Source of the DNA: a virus
DNA length: 35,675 nt
Virus record (IMG/VR): IMGVR_UViG_3300032278_000048
Location: 1 to 35,675 of that record
Strand: one strand, 5' to 3'
Part shown: one piece after another, positions 1 to 8,082 of the stretch
Layout of the letters: every line of letters begins with the position of its first letter
Numbering within the stretch: the stretch's first letter is position 1
Position numbers and translations under genes: made by a program
The notes under the pieces: generated by a model
Seen by the model: the letters and a program-made list of their open reading frames with translations, nothing else
Told to the model about the DNA's origin: nothing
Databases searched by the model: none

Positions 1-1845
1 TACTGGTTACCTGAAGGCGAAATACACGGGCAGATAGATAAGGGTAATGTTTTTAGACGACTTATTAAAGGAGATTTTCATAATCTTCTTGATGAGGGTG
101 ATTACTATAGACACTTAAAGGGTGGTGATGTACAACATACATTAGATGCTGGTGATTACACCAGATGGCTCAAAGCAGGTAATGTTGATCATTTATTAGA
201 TGGTGGATATTATGACTTAACTGTTGCACAAGACACCCATATTAAAACTAAAGGAAGTTATGTTAATAATGCTGATGTAGGTGTAGATGTACGAGCCAAT
301 CAGGCAGTGCATATTGAATCTGCAGATAACAGTGTTCATGTTAAGGCTTTAGGTAGTATTCATAATGAAGCAATATCTGGTTATCATTTTACACGAGCAG
401 GTGCTGGTATTAGAGGCTCTGCCCCAGATTTTCATATTGATGCGGTATTATATAATGGAACAGCATATATTAATAATGTTTATGGAACTTTTTCTCTTGG
501 TAGTGCAAGTGTGAGTCCGGCACATCCTGCAGATGCAGCGTTAATAGCAAATGAAGCATTTCCTGCAAATCCTGCAGAACCTCCTGTGTTACCAGAGTTA
601 ACAGAATGGATTGATGTTTTAGCATATGAAAGTTGTGTTGGCCCAGAGCTTGAACCAACAGATCCGATACGAGTAACTCGATATCCAACTATGGAACCAT
701 GGGGAGGAATTATTGGACCGGGACAAGGAACAGAATACCATATAGATGTAATAACTACAGGAACAAATGATGCAGTTGGTGCTATAACTCCCGAACAGGA
801 ACCAATCCCAGCTGATCCTCTCGATGTTCCAGTTAGGCCCGGAAGTGTAAGTCCTAATGCTGTAGCAGCGCATCCAGTTGATGGTGTGCCTCGTACTGGA
901 ATGAAACCAGGACAATATGCCAGTACTGGATATGACGAACAAGGTAATCCAGTTTATAAGAAAGTAGGTGAGACAACTGCACAAGCAGCTGCTAATGCAC
1001 AATTAGGTGGTAAAGGTGTTGATATGATTAAAAAGTTTGAAGGATTTAACTCACATCAGCATAAAGATGTCCATGGTAATGATGTAGTTGGATATGGACA
1101 TAAGTTAAAAAAGGAATCGGTAGTAACAACTATAATGACAGATATATCGTCACATGTTGATGAGATTACAGTTGGATCAACTGCTGGCTTTGAACAAACA
1201 GGTGAAGCTATTTTAAATCCACCAGAAGTAGTTTCGTATCAAGGAATAACCCATACAAAGTTGTTAGGGGTTACAAGAGGATTAAGAGGAACTGTTGCTA
1301 GGATGCATAAAGCAATGAGTAATATTACTTTTTCTGGTGAAAATTATAATAATATTACAAAATCTAAAGCAATGGAATTATTTAATCGAGATATGGAAGA
1401 AGCAGTTGATACTGTTAGAACGAATGTTACAGTTCCAGTTAATCAAAATCAAGTTGATTCATTAGTAAGCCTTACACGAAATATTGGTCCTGCAGAATTT
1501 AAGAAAAGTAAGCTTTTAAAAGAACTTAACGGTAATAATATGTCAAATGTTACTCATGAATTTATGCGTTATAACAAATTAAATACAGTTGAAGAAAAGG
1601 TTGTTAATGGTGTAAAGAAGCAAGTTCCTATAAAGAAGTTTCACAAAGGTTTGCATAAAAGACGTATTGAAGAAGCACGATTATTTTCACAACCAACTAC
1701 TGTTGCAAATAAAAAATTAGTAAAGTCTTCGCAGAATGTTTCTATTTTGTCTCAGAGTGTATCAAAGTTTAAAACTAGTTTAGTGCCTAATAACATAACT
1801 GGAAAGTATCAAAGTACTATGGTTATTGATGAAGGGAGAGAGTGA
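1..1845 (+). CDS. Baseplate hub / tail-associated lysozyme (gp5-like), 5' end missing
   Basis: The frame is open from base 1, so the gene starts upstream; the GTG at 307 is internal. Numbering from base 1 (614 residues): residues 1-150 are repetitive, Gly/His/Asp-rich, needle-like sequence; about 160-320 is a Pro/Ala-rich linker; about 335-600 is a GH24 phage-lysozyme domain that would cleave peptidoglycan during tail penetration. Glu347 (FEGF), Asp356 and GYGH (364-367) match T4 lysozyme Glu11, Asp20 and GIGH in spacing. The Thr26 position is Val362. A stretch of about 77 residues (about 371-449) with the pattern LLGVTRGLRGT splits the domain before ITKSKAMELFNRDMEEAV, which matches the T4 ITKDEAEKLFNQDVDAAV segment. 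The family-typical GLHKRRIEEARLF is near the end. It lies directly before gp25, as expected for a hub protein. The assignment to gp5 is by lysozyme domain plus position; the OB-fold part is outside the window. Confidence 0.82.
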   Translation, partial: YWLPEGEIHGQIDKGNVFRRLIKGDFHNLLDEGDYYRHLKGGDVQHTLDAGDYTRWLKAGNVDHLLDGGYYDLTVAQDTHIKTKGSYVNNADVGVDVRANQAVHIESADNSVHVKALGSIHNEAISGYHFTRAGAGIRGSAPDFHIDAVLYNGTAYINNVYGTFSLGSASVSPAHPADAALIANEAFPANPAEPPVLPELTEWIDVLAYESCVGPELEPTDPIRVTRYPTMEPWGGIIGPGQGTEYHIDVITTGTNDAVGAITPEQEPIPADPLDVPVRPGSVSPNAVAAHPVDGVPRTGMKPGQYASTGYDEQGNPVYKKVGETTAQAAANAQLGGKGVDMIKKFEGFNSHQHKDVHGNDVVGYGHKLKKESVVTTIMTDISSHVDEITVGSTAGFEQTGEAILNPPEVVSYQGITHTKLLGVTRGLRGTVARMHKAMSNITFSGENYNNITKSKAMELFNRDMEEAVDTVRTNVTVPVNQNQVDSLVSLTRNIGPAEFKKSKLLKELNGNNMSNVTHEFMRYNKLNTVEEKVVNGVKKQVPIKKFHKGLHKRRIEEARLFSQPTTVANKKLVKSSQNVSILSQSVSKFKTSLVPNNITGKYQSTMVIDEGRE

Positions 1846-1885
1846 GTAATTCGTAATTTAATAATAACCCTTTAGAATTTTTCTC

Positions 1886-1893
1886 GATAAATA
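1886..1893 (+). promoter_or_regulatory. T4-type late-promoter-like box (GATAAATA)
   Basis: GATAAATA matches the T4 late core TATAAATA at 7 of 8 positions and lies in the 67-base gap before the gp25-like gene. Using T4 spacing, transcription would begin near 1899, giving a leader of about 14 bases. The twelve bases from 1886 (GATAAATAATTA) recur exactly at 19756. There is no strong Shine-Dalgarno between the box and the ATG at 1913. In such AT-rich DNA a single box is weak evidence; the recurrence upstream of another gene is what supports it. Confidence 0.45.
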
Positions 1894-1912
1894 ATTAAAA
1901 CGGTATATTAGA

Positions 1913-2287
1913 ATGGTCGAAGCATTACACTTTGTAGGATTTAGTACAACTGATAAGTTTAAACCACCTTACACAGTAACGGATATTGAACTAGTAAAAG
2001 TTGATTTGATGAACCATTTTGGTACTCGAAAAGGTGAACGTGTAATGGTTCCTGAGTTTGGTACTATTATCTATGATTTGTTAATGGAGCCAATGGATGC
2101 AAGAGTTAAGAAATTAATTATCGATGATGTTACACGTATTGTTCAGTTAGATCCTCGAGTTAAATCTTCTGATATAAAAGTAACTGAAATTGAACAAGCA
2201 CTTCTCATTGAGATTCAGTTATTATACTTACCAGATGGGATAACGTATGAAATGGCTGTACAATTTAATACGGAAGGACAGGAATAA
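1913..2287 (+). CDS. 25: Baseplate wedge protein, gp25 / GPW family
   Basis: This 124-residue protein has the length of T4 gp25 (132 residues). The family core is visible: a segment RKGERVMVPEFG (39-50) followed by DLLMEPMD (55-62), then a charged helix and a C-terminal beta region. In T4, gp25 is part of the baseplate wedge and is related to the sheath-nucleating component of contractile injection systems. It sits between the hub/lysozyme gene and the gp6-like gene, with only five bases before the next ATG, so the two are probably co-translated. Confidence 0.93.
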   Translation: MVEALHFVGFSTTDKFKPPYTVTDIELVKVDLMNHFGTRKGERVMVPEFGTIIYDLLMEPMDARVKKLIIDDVTRIVQLDPRVKSSDIKVTEIEQALLIEIQLLYLPDGITYEMAVQFNTEGQE

Positions 2288-2292
2288 TTTAA

Positions 2293-5200
2293 ATGGCACA
2301 AGCACAACGACATAGTAATTTATTTGCCGCTGAAGATTTTAGAACAATTTATAGATCTTTTAGTGAGATTAATTTTACTGCATATGATTTTGATACTATT
2401 AAGCAGTCAATGGTTGAGTATCTAGTTCGTAATTTTCCTGAGGAGTTTAATGATTTTATTGAGAGCAGTGAATTTATTGCAATCATTGAATTACTCGCGT
2501 ATATGGGGCAAACAATTGCTTTTAGGCAGGACTTAAATACAAGAGAAAATTTTCTTGATACTGCTGAAAGAGACGAAAGCATTTTGCGATTAGCAAAGAT
2601 GTTAAATTATGTGCCTAAAAGAAATCTCCCAGGCGCTGGTCTTCTTAAATTATATTCAATCCGAACTACAGAAGAGATTTTTGATAGTAACGGAAAGGAT
2701 ATATCTAATCAGACACTTATATGGAATGATGTGAATAATGCAGATTATTTAGAGCAAATTCTTTTAGTTTTAAATGCGGCATTTATTAATCAAAATTCAT
2801 TTGGAACTCCTGTTGCGAAAGGAACAATAAGTGGTGTCGATACAGAGTTATATCATTTTAACAATGTAAAAAGTGTAAAGATTGTATACCCGATCCAGGC
2901 AAATGTGAATAGTGTAAGTGTTCCTTTTGAAGTAGTTAATGTTACATTTGATGATGGATTATTTTTTAAAGAAGTTGAACCTAACCCAGATAGTTCTTTT
3001 GGTATTGTTTACTTAAATGATGGACTAGGAAACAGTAGTAATAATACTGGATTTTTTACATATGTTAAACAAGGTCAGTTGAAATTTGAAGATTTTGATA
3101 TTCAAGTGCCGCTTCCTAATAGGGAAATTAATATAGCACAAGAGAATATTAATAATCTTGATGTATGGGTGCAAACAATTAATTCGGCCGGTACTGTATT
3201 AGATACCTGGGAAAAAGTTCCAGCAGTTTCAGGACATAATGTTGTTTATAATAGTATTGCAAGAGGTACTAGAAAGATTTTTGCAGTTAATTCTGACACC
3301 GAAGGAACTATTAGTTTAAATTTTGCTGATGGTGAATTTGGAGATGTACCGTATGGAACCCTTCGTGTGTGGTATAGGCAGAGTCACAGTGTATCTGTAA
3401 ATGTTAAACCTGAGCATATTGGAACACAAAGTATACAAGTTTCTTATCTCGATAAGAATTCTATTAAACAAACATTAAGTGTGGCATTACAGCTTGAATC
3501 AAATATTAGTAATAATGCACCAGCAGAAACAAATGCTGAAATTAAAACAAATGCTTCGCAAGTATTTTATACTCAAGATCGAATGATTACAGGAGAGGAT
3601 TATAATATCTATCCTGCATTTAAGAATGCAAATATTGTTAAAATAAAGTCACTTAATCGTACTCATGCAGGACATAGTAGATATATTGATATCAATGATC
3701 CAACTGGAACTTTACAGAATTTAAATGTTTTTGCAGAAGATGGTATTATTTTTAAAGATGAGCAAAATAATCAAACAACTTTTAAGTTAACATCATCATT
3801 AACACCAAATACTATTATTATGAATTATATTCAACCTCAGTTGAGTTTAGATGAATTAACAAATTTTTATTATGATATGTATCGAAAAGAAGTTCAAATT
3901 GTTGATGGAAACGCTGCATGGAAATTAATAGCATCTGAAGAACTTGAATGGGTTACAATGCCAGATGCAAAACAATCAAATAAAGGATATCTTATATTAA
4001 ATGGGGCAGATGCTGTTAGTGCAAATTCAATTTCAATTGGAGCAGTTGCAACAGGAAAATATGCTTATCTTATTGAGAAATGTTTGTTAGAATTTAAGGA
4101 TCCAACTGGAGAAATTATTAAATTTGCTACTGCTGAGAATATTATAAACAATGGTGATCCGATTGGATTAGCTACTGGCCCGGTAGAATTAAATGTTGAG
4201 ATTCCTAAAGGTTATACTCTGGCTAGATTTTATCCTCGATTTAAAAGATTATTCAATACCGCAGAAAAGACAGAAATATATACACAACTTAATTTAAAGA
4301 ATACGTTCGGTATTGGTTTCGATTATAAGTTAGGTGGGTTTTATGTTATTGCACCAAATAATTTAGATTTAACATCGACTAATTTTAGTTTATCAAACCA
4401 AAAAGATAATACTAGTTCAAATAAAGATAATAGTTGGATTATTAAAGCAGAATATAATGAAGCAACGGATACAACAGACGCAAGTTATGTTATTACTACA
4501 AGAGGTTTGCGATATGTTTTTGAAAGTGAAGAAGAAGTTCGGTTCTATTTTAATAATGCATTTAAAACTATTGATATAAAAACGGGCCAAGCGCAGAAAG
4601 ATTCTATTACTATATTAAAAGTTAACTTAGATAAGAGAGCAGAGATTGAACGAGTTGCTGTAACAAGTCCAGGATATGGATATATTACTGCTCCAACAGT
4701 TACTTTTAATTTTCCTGGTGAAGTTGAACCAGCAGAAGGAGTAGCATCGCTATCATGGAATACTATAATTGGTGGAACAGGTGGTTCTGGTTATCAACCA
4801 ACAACTCCTGGCATTAATTATTTAGATAGTAATGTTGTAGATGCTGACGGAAAACAAACAGAAATTGTTATTAATAATTTGGGTGTGTTATCATCAACTG
4901 GCCGATCGGTGCAGTTACGAGCTAATTTGTCCGACGCGGCAACAGGAACACTTAATATAACAACAGGATCGGTTGGTACAATAGTACTTACAACAGATGG
5001 AACACATCTAGTTCAGGGCGGATCAGGATATACAGCAACACCAAGTGTTACACTTTCGGCTCCGCCTAGTGGTATTACTGCAACAGCAACAGCAATTGTA
5101 TCATCACAGGTATCAGGAACATCGTTGGTAGCTCCGACTTATGCAGGAGGTGGTTATCAAAATATACCATCATTGTATATCTCGCCTCCGGGTTTTTCTG

Positions 5201-8082
5201 GGCAAGTATGGACAGTTGCTCATGGATTAGGTCAAAAGTTTGTTAATTTTGAAATTATAAACACTAGTCACAATGTTGTGAATACTGTTTATGATGCACC
5301 AACAGTTACGTATTTAGATGCTAACACACTTCGTGTTGTGTGGCCAGCAGTTGTTGGTTCACAAACCGGTTTTATGGATATTATTAAATCACAGTTTATT
5401 AGCCCATTACATTCGTCAGCAAACGAATGGGTTTTTAATCATGGGTTAACTGGTACTGATGGGCTTGTCACTGTTGAAGTCATATATGATAATGATAACG
5501 CTGCACAAGGTGGGCTTTCTTATCCATTAATTGAATATTCAAGTGAAACTGTTTGTACAGTTAGGTTTCCGTCTGGTGTTTTAGCTTCTGGATATATTGT
5601 AGCAACAAATAAATTTGGTGAAAGTGGTACAGTAGGTAGTGCATATACTGGTACATTTACTACATCAGAAGTGTCAACCGGTGTATGGCAAGCTACTATT
5701 ACTCATAATTTAGGTAAACAAGATTTAAATGTTGATGTTGCAGTATTAGGTAGTGAAATTAATTCAGCAATTTATGATACAGCTGCTACCCCATCTTTAT
5801 ATTATAATATTAAAGGAAATTATGATTTTCCGACAATTAATTTTATTGATGGGAATCAATTAACATTAACATTTTTAGCAACAGCAACAGCAACAGGTAA
5901 GGTAATAATTTCAGGCGGAGACTTATTTGGAAATCAAATACAAGCAGCTGGTGTAGTACATATGGAAGTTGGAGACGACTCAACAGCATCGACTAGTTGT
6001 GAACCCATAACGGTAGTTAACGGTGGTAGTGGTTATAATATTGGAGATCAAATTCGACTTAATGGAACCAGTACTACTACTAGTCACTGTACTTTTACAG
6101 TTGCAACTGTTAATTCGGGTGTAGTGTTAACTGGTACAGTGTTAACAGGTGGTGATTATACTGAAGCACTTGGATTAGATGGGCCAATTGCTTGTCCAAC
6201 TACAACAATAACAGGAACTGGAGATAATCAGTTAACAGTTAGTTTGAATTATAAAGTAAAGGAAGTAGAAGTAACAAATGTAGGTGATGGATATCAAACA
6301 GCACCAATTATTACACTTGGTTCTCGAACAGGTACTTGTGGTACAGGAGCAGATGCAACAGTAAGTTCTGCTGTTAATGGTAAAGTAACTGCAATTAATA
6401 TTGATAATCCAGGATCTGGATATACTGTAGAACCAACTGTAACAATTGATTTATCATCAACTACACTTGAAGCAGACAGAGCGATAGGAACATCAGTTCT
6501 TTCAAGTAGTGTTTCTACTGTTACGATTATTGCAAGTGGTGAAAGTTATAATTCGTCAAGTCCACCAGCAGTAACATTTCCTGTACCTTCTAATCCACCA
6601 GCTGGTGTTATAGCAGTAACCGCAACAGGTACTGCTATAGTTAGTGTCGGTGGTAATGTAACAGGAGTTACAGTAGACAATGGTGGAGTAGGTTATACAG
6701 TAGCAGATGCTAGTGCGGCGGTTATTATTGGCGCAAGTGGTGAGATTATGTCTATTGATATTACTGACACAGGTTTTGGATACAGTGGGCAACCAGTACT
6801 TACATACGCAACGACAGCTGGAGGTGTTGGTGCAACAACATTAGCTGTACAGGGATTTGTGAGTAATGTTGAAATGTCTGATGCAGGGCAAGGTTACACT
6901 GATGCTACGTCAGTTGTATTTTCAACACCAACTGGATCCGGTGGAGTTAATGCTACTGGAGCTCCGATTTTAAGAACAAATAAGAGTCTTGAAAGTGATA
7001 TTAAGTTTAATTTATCAGACCTTTTGACATATGAAGATGGATATCAAGATCCACGCAAAGCATTAATTACTTTCGTTGACAGTAATAATGATGGTACCCC
7101 TGATGATCCATTAAGTTTTGATCGTTTTGTTGATACGACTCGTTATATATTCCAAGAAACATTTACTGATTTTGACGGATATGTTTATTACAAACTCAGT
7201 AAGGATGTGCTACAGGCAGTTAATCAGTTAGAAGAAAATATTATTCTCGTTAGTGGTGCAGATTACAACGGAAAATATATTTATAGAAGTGATTTAGAAG
7301 TTTTTAAGAAGATCTCGTTATTAGGAAGTAGTTATATTGCAACAACATTGAGTAATAACAATGCAGATGGTGATAAGAAATTTAGTGCTTTTATAGGACG
7401 AAGTGGTTATCAAACACCTATCATTAATTCTGCAGACGAAACTGTTACAGCACAGACTGAAGAAAATATATTCTTCCAATGGAAGCATTATGCACCAGTT
7501 GATCAACGTATTGATCCGAGTATTACAAATTTAATTGATGTTTTTGTTTTAACATTAGCATACTATAATAATGTTGTGTCATGGAAATCAAACAATAAAG
7601 ATATAACAGAGTTCCCAGAAACACCATCAAGTTCAGAATTAGCAATTTTATTAGCTGATTTGAATGATTTTAAGAGTATTAGTGATGAGATTATTTATCG
7701 TCCAGTGAGATTTAAAATATTATTTGGTTCTAATGCTATACCAGAACTTCGAGCAAATTTTAAAATTGTTAAAATGGTAGGTAGTAATTTAAGTGATAAT
7801 GAACTACGAAGCCTAGTTGTCCAAGCAGTAAATGATTTCTTTAATATTGCTAATTGGGATATGGGAGAAAGTTTTTATTATACTGAGTTAGCTGCTTATA
7901 TACATCAAACTATGCCAACACATCTAAGTAGTATAGTAGTTGTGCCAACACAAACAGAGAGTAATTTTGGTAATCTGTTTCAAGTAAAAGCAGACCCTGA
8001 CGAATTATTTTTAAGTACTGCACAAGTTAGTGATGTTGAAGTAGTTAAAGGATTTACTGAGCAGAATTTAAAAGTTAAATGA
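2293..8082 (+). CDS. 6: Baseplate wedge protein gp6-like, greatly enlarged by a central repeat insert
   Basis: The first 130 residues have the typical gp6 N-terminus (YLVRNFPEEFNDFIESSEF, then LLAYMGQTIAFRQDLNTREN), and the C-terminus (about 1700-1929) carries the gp6-type region with RPVRFKILFG and the NIANWDMGESFYYTEL segment. T4 gp6 has 660 residues; this has 1929. The extra length is mostly residues about 787-1560, which hold about eleven GSGY-type beta repeats and three W-x(4)-HxLG modules. In T4, gp6 dimers hold the wedges together and form the inner iris of the baseplate. The insert probably forms external decorations, an inference from composition only. The stop overlaps the next start as ATGA at 8079. 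Confidence 0.9.
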   Translation: MAQAQRHSNLFAAEDFRTIYRSFSEINFTAYDFDTIKQSMVEYLVRNFPEEFNDFIESSEFIAIIELLAYMGQTIAFRQDLNTRENFLDTAERDESILRLAKMLNYVPKRNLPGAGLLKLYSIRTTEEIFDSNGKDISNQTLIWNDVNNADYLEQILLVLNAAFINQNSFGTPVAKGTISGVDTELYHFNNVKSVKIVYPIQANVNSVSVPFEVVNVTFDDGLFFKEVEPNPDSSFGIVYLNDGLGNSSNNTGFFTYVKQGQLKFEDFDIQVPLPNREINIAQENINNLDVWVQTINSAGTVLDTWEKVPAVSGHNVVYNSIARGTRKIFAVNSDTEGTISLNFADGEFGDVPYGTLRVWYRQSHSVSVNVKPEHIGTQSIQVSYLDKNSIKQTLSVALQLESNISNNAPAETNAEIKTNASQVFYTQDRMITGEDYNIYPAFKNANIVKIKSLNRTHAGHSRYIDINDPTGTLQNLNVFAEDGIIFKDEQNNQTTFKLTSSLTPNTIIMNYIQPQLSLDELTNFYYDMYRKEVQIVDGNAAWKLIASEELEWVTMPDAKQSNKGYLILNGADAVSANSISIGAVATGKYAYLIEKCLLEFKDPTGEIIKFATAENIINNGDPIGLATGPVELNVEIPKGYTLARFYPRFKRLFNTAEKTEIYTQLNLKNTFGIGFDYKLGGFYVIAPNNLDLTSTNFSLSNQKDNTSSNKDNSWIIKAEYNEATDTTDASYVITTRGLRYVFESEEEVRFYFNNAFKTIDIKTGQAQKDSITILKVNLDKRAEIERVAVTSPGYGYITAPTVTFNFPGEVEPAEGVASLSWNTIIGGTGGSGYQPTTPGINYLDSNVVDADGKQTEIVINNLGVLSSTGRSVQLRANLSDAATGTLNITTGSVGTIVLTTDGTHLVQGGSGYTATPSVTLSAPPSGITATATAIVSSQVSGTSLVAPTYAGGGYQNIPSLYISPPGFSGQVWTVAHGLGQKFVNFEIINTSHNVVNTVYDAPTVTYLDANTLRVVWPAVVGSQTGFMDIIKSQFISPLHSSANEWVFNHGLTGTDGLVTVEVIYDNDNAAQGGLSYPLIEYSSETVCTVRFPSGVLASGYIVATNKFGESGTVGSAYTGTFTTSEVSTGVWQATITHNLGKQDLNVDVAVLGSEINSAIYDTAATPSLYYNIKGNYDFPTINFIDGNQLTLTFLATATATGKVIISGGDLFGNQIQAAGVVHMEVGDDSTASTSCEPITVVNGGSGYNIGDQIRLNGTSTTTSHCTFTVATVNSGVVLTGTVLTGGDYTEALGLDGPIACPTTTITGTGDNQLTVSLNYKVKEVEVTNVGDGYQTAPIITLGSRTGTCGTGADATVSSAVNGKVTAINIDNPGSGYTVEPTVTIDLSSTTLEADRAIGTSVLSSSVSTVTIIASGESYNSSSPPAVTFPVPSNPPAGVIAVTATGTAIVSVGGNVTGVTVDNGGVGYTVADASAAVIIGASGEIMSIDITDTGFGYSGQPVLTYATTAGGVGATTLAVQGFVSNVEMSDAGQGYTDATSVVFSTPTGSGGVNATGAPILRTNKSLESDIKFNLSDLLTYEDGYQDPRKALITFVDSNNDGTPDDPLSFDRFVDTTRYIFQETFTDFDGYVYYKLSKDVLQAVNQLEENIILVSGADYNGKYIYRSDLEVFKKISLLGSSYIATTLSNNNADGDKKFSAFIGRSGYQTPIINSADETVTAQTEENIFFQWKHYAPVDQRIDPSITNLIDVFVLTLAYYNNVVSWKSNNKDITEFPETPSSSELAILLADLNDFKSISDEIIYRPVRFKILFGSNAIPELRANFKIVKMVGSNLSDNELRSLVVQAVNDFFNIANWDMGESFYYTELAAYIHQTMPTHLSSIVVVPTQTESNFGNLFQVKADPDELFLSTAQVSDVEVVKGFTEQNLKVK
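4651..6972 (+). repeat. Insert of about eleven GSGY-type beta repeats within the gp6-like gene
   Basis: Degenerate protein repeats of the form V-x-x-x-GxGY-x-x-x-P-x-V-x-(V/I/L) run across residues 787-1560. Examples: VTSPGYGYITAPTVTF, VQGGSGYTATPSVTL, VTNVGDGYQTAPIITL, IDNPGSGYTVEPTVTI, ITDTGFGYSGQPVLTY and MSDAGQGYTDATSVVF. They are conserved in protein but diverged in DNA, so the expansion is not recent. Such repeats are known in phage structural proteins and are probably beta-structured. Confidence 0.75.
5197..5925 (+). repeat. Three tandem W-x(4)-HxLG modules nested in the GSGY insert
   Basis: Three units of about 75-85 residues begin with VWTVAHGLGQKF (Trp973), WVFNHGLTGTD (Trp1046) and VWQATITHNLGKQD (Trp1132). 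Each continues with a beta strand, a 'YD' turn, a segment pairing strands around 'tYlD-x-N-x-L-x-V', and a closing 'tG-x-(I/V)-x' strand. This pattern occurs in phage tail-fibre and virion proteins. The units interrupt the GSGY repeats, so the insert is a mosaic of two module types. Confidence 0.65.

Noticed and set aside
619-1002. Long open frames on the - strand, such as this one and those at 11576-11869, 15687-15995 and 29880-30179
   Set aside because: They lie inside well-supported + strand genes, have odd composition (runs of Ser, Cys, Ile or repeated mirror residues) and no ribosome binding site; they are shadows.
307-1845. The lysozyme gene beginning at GTG 307
   Set aside because: The same frame is open to base 1 with continuous repetitive sequence, and there is no Shine-Dalgarno before 307; the gene is cut by the window edge.
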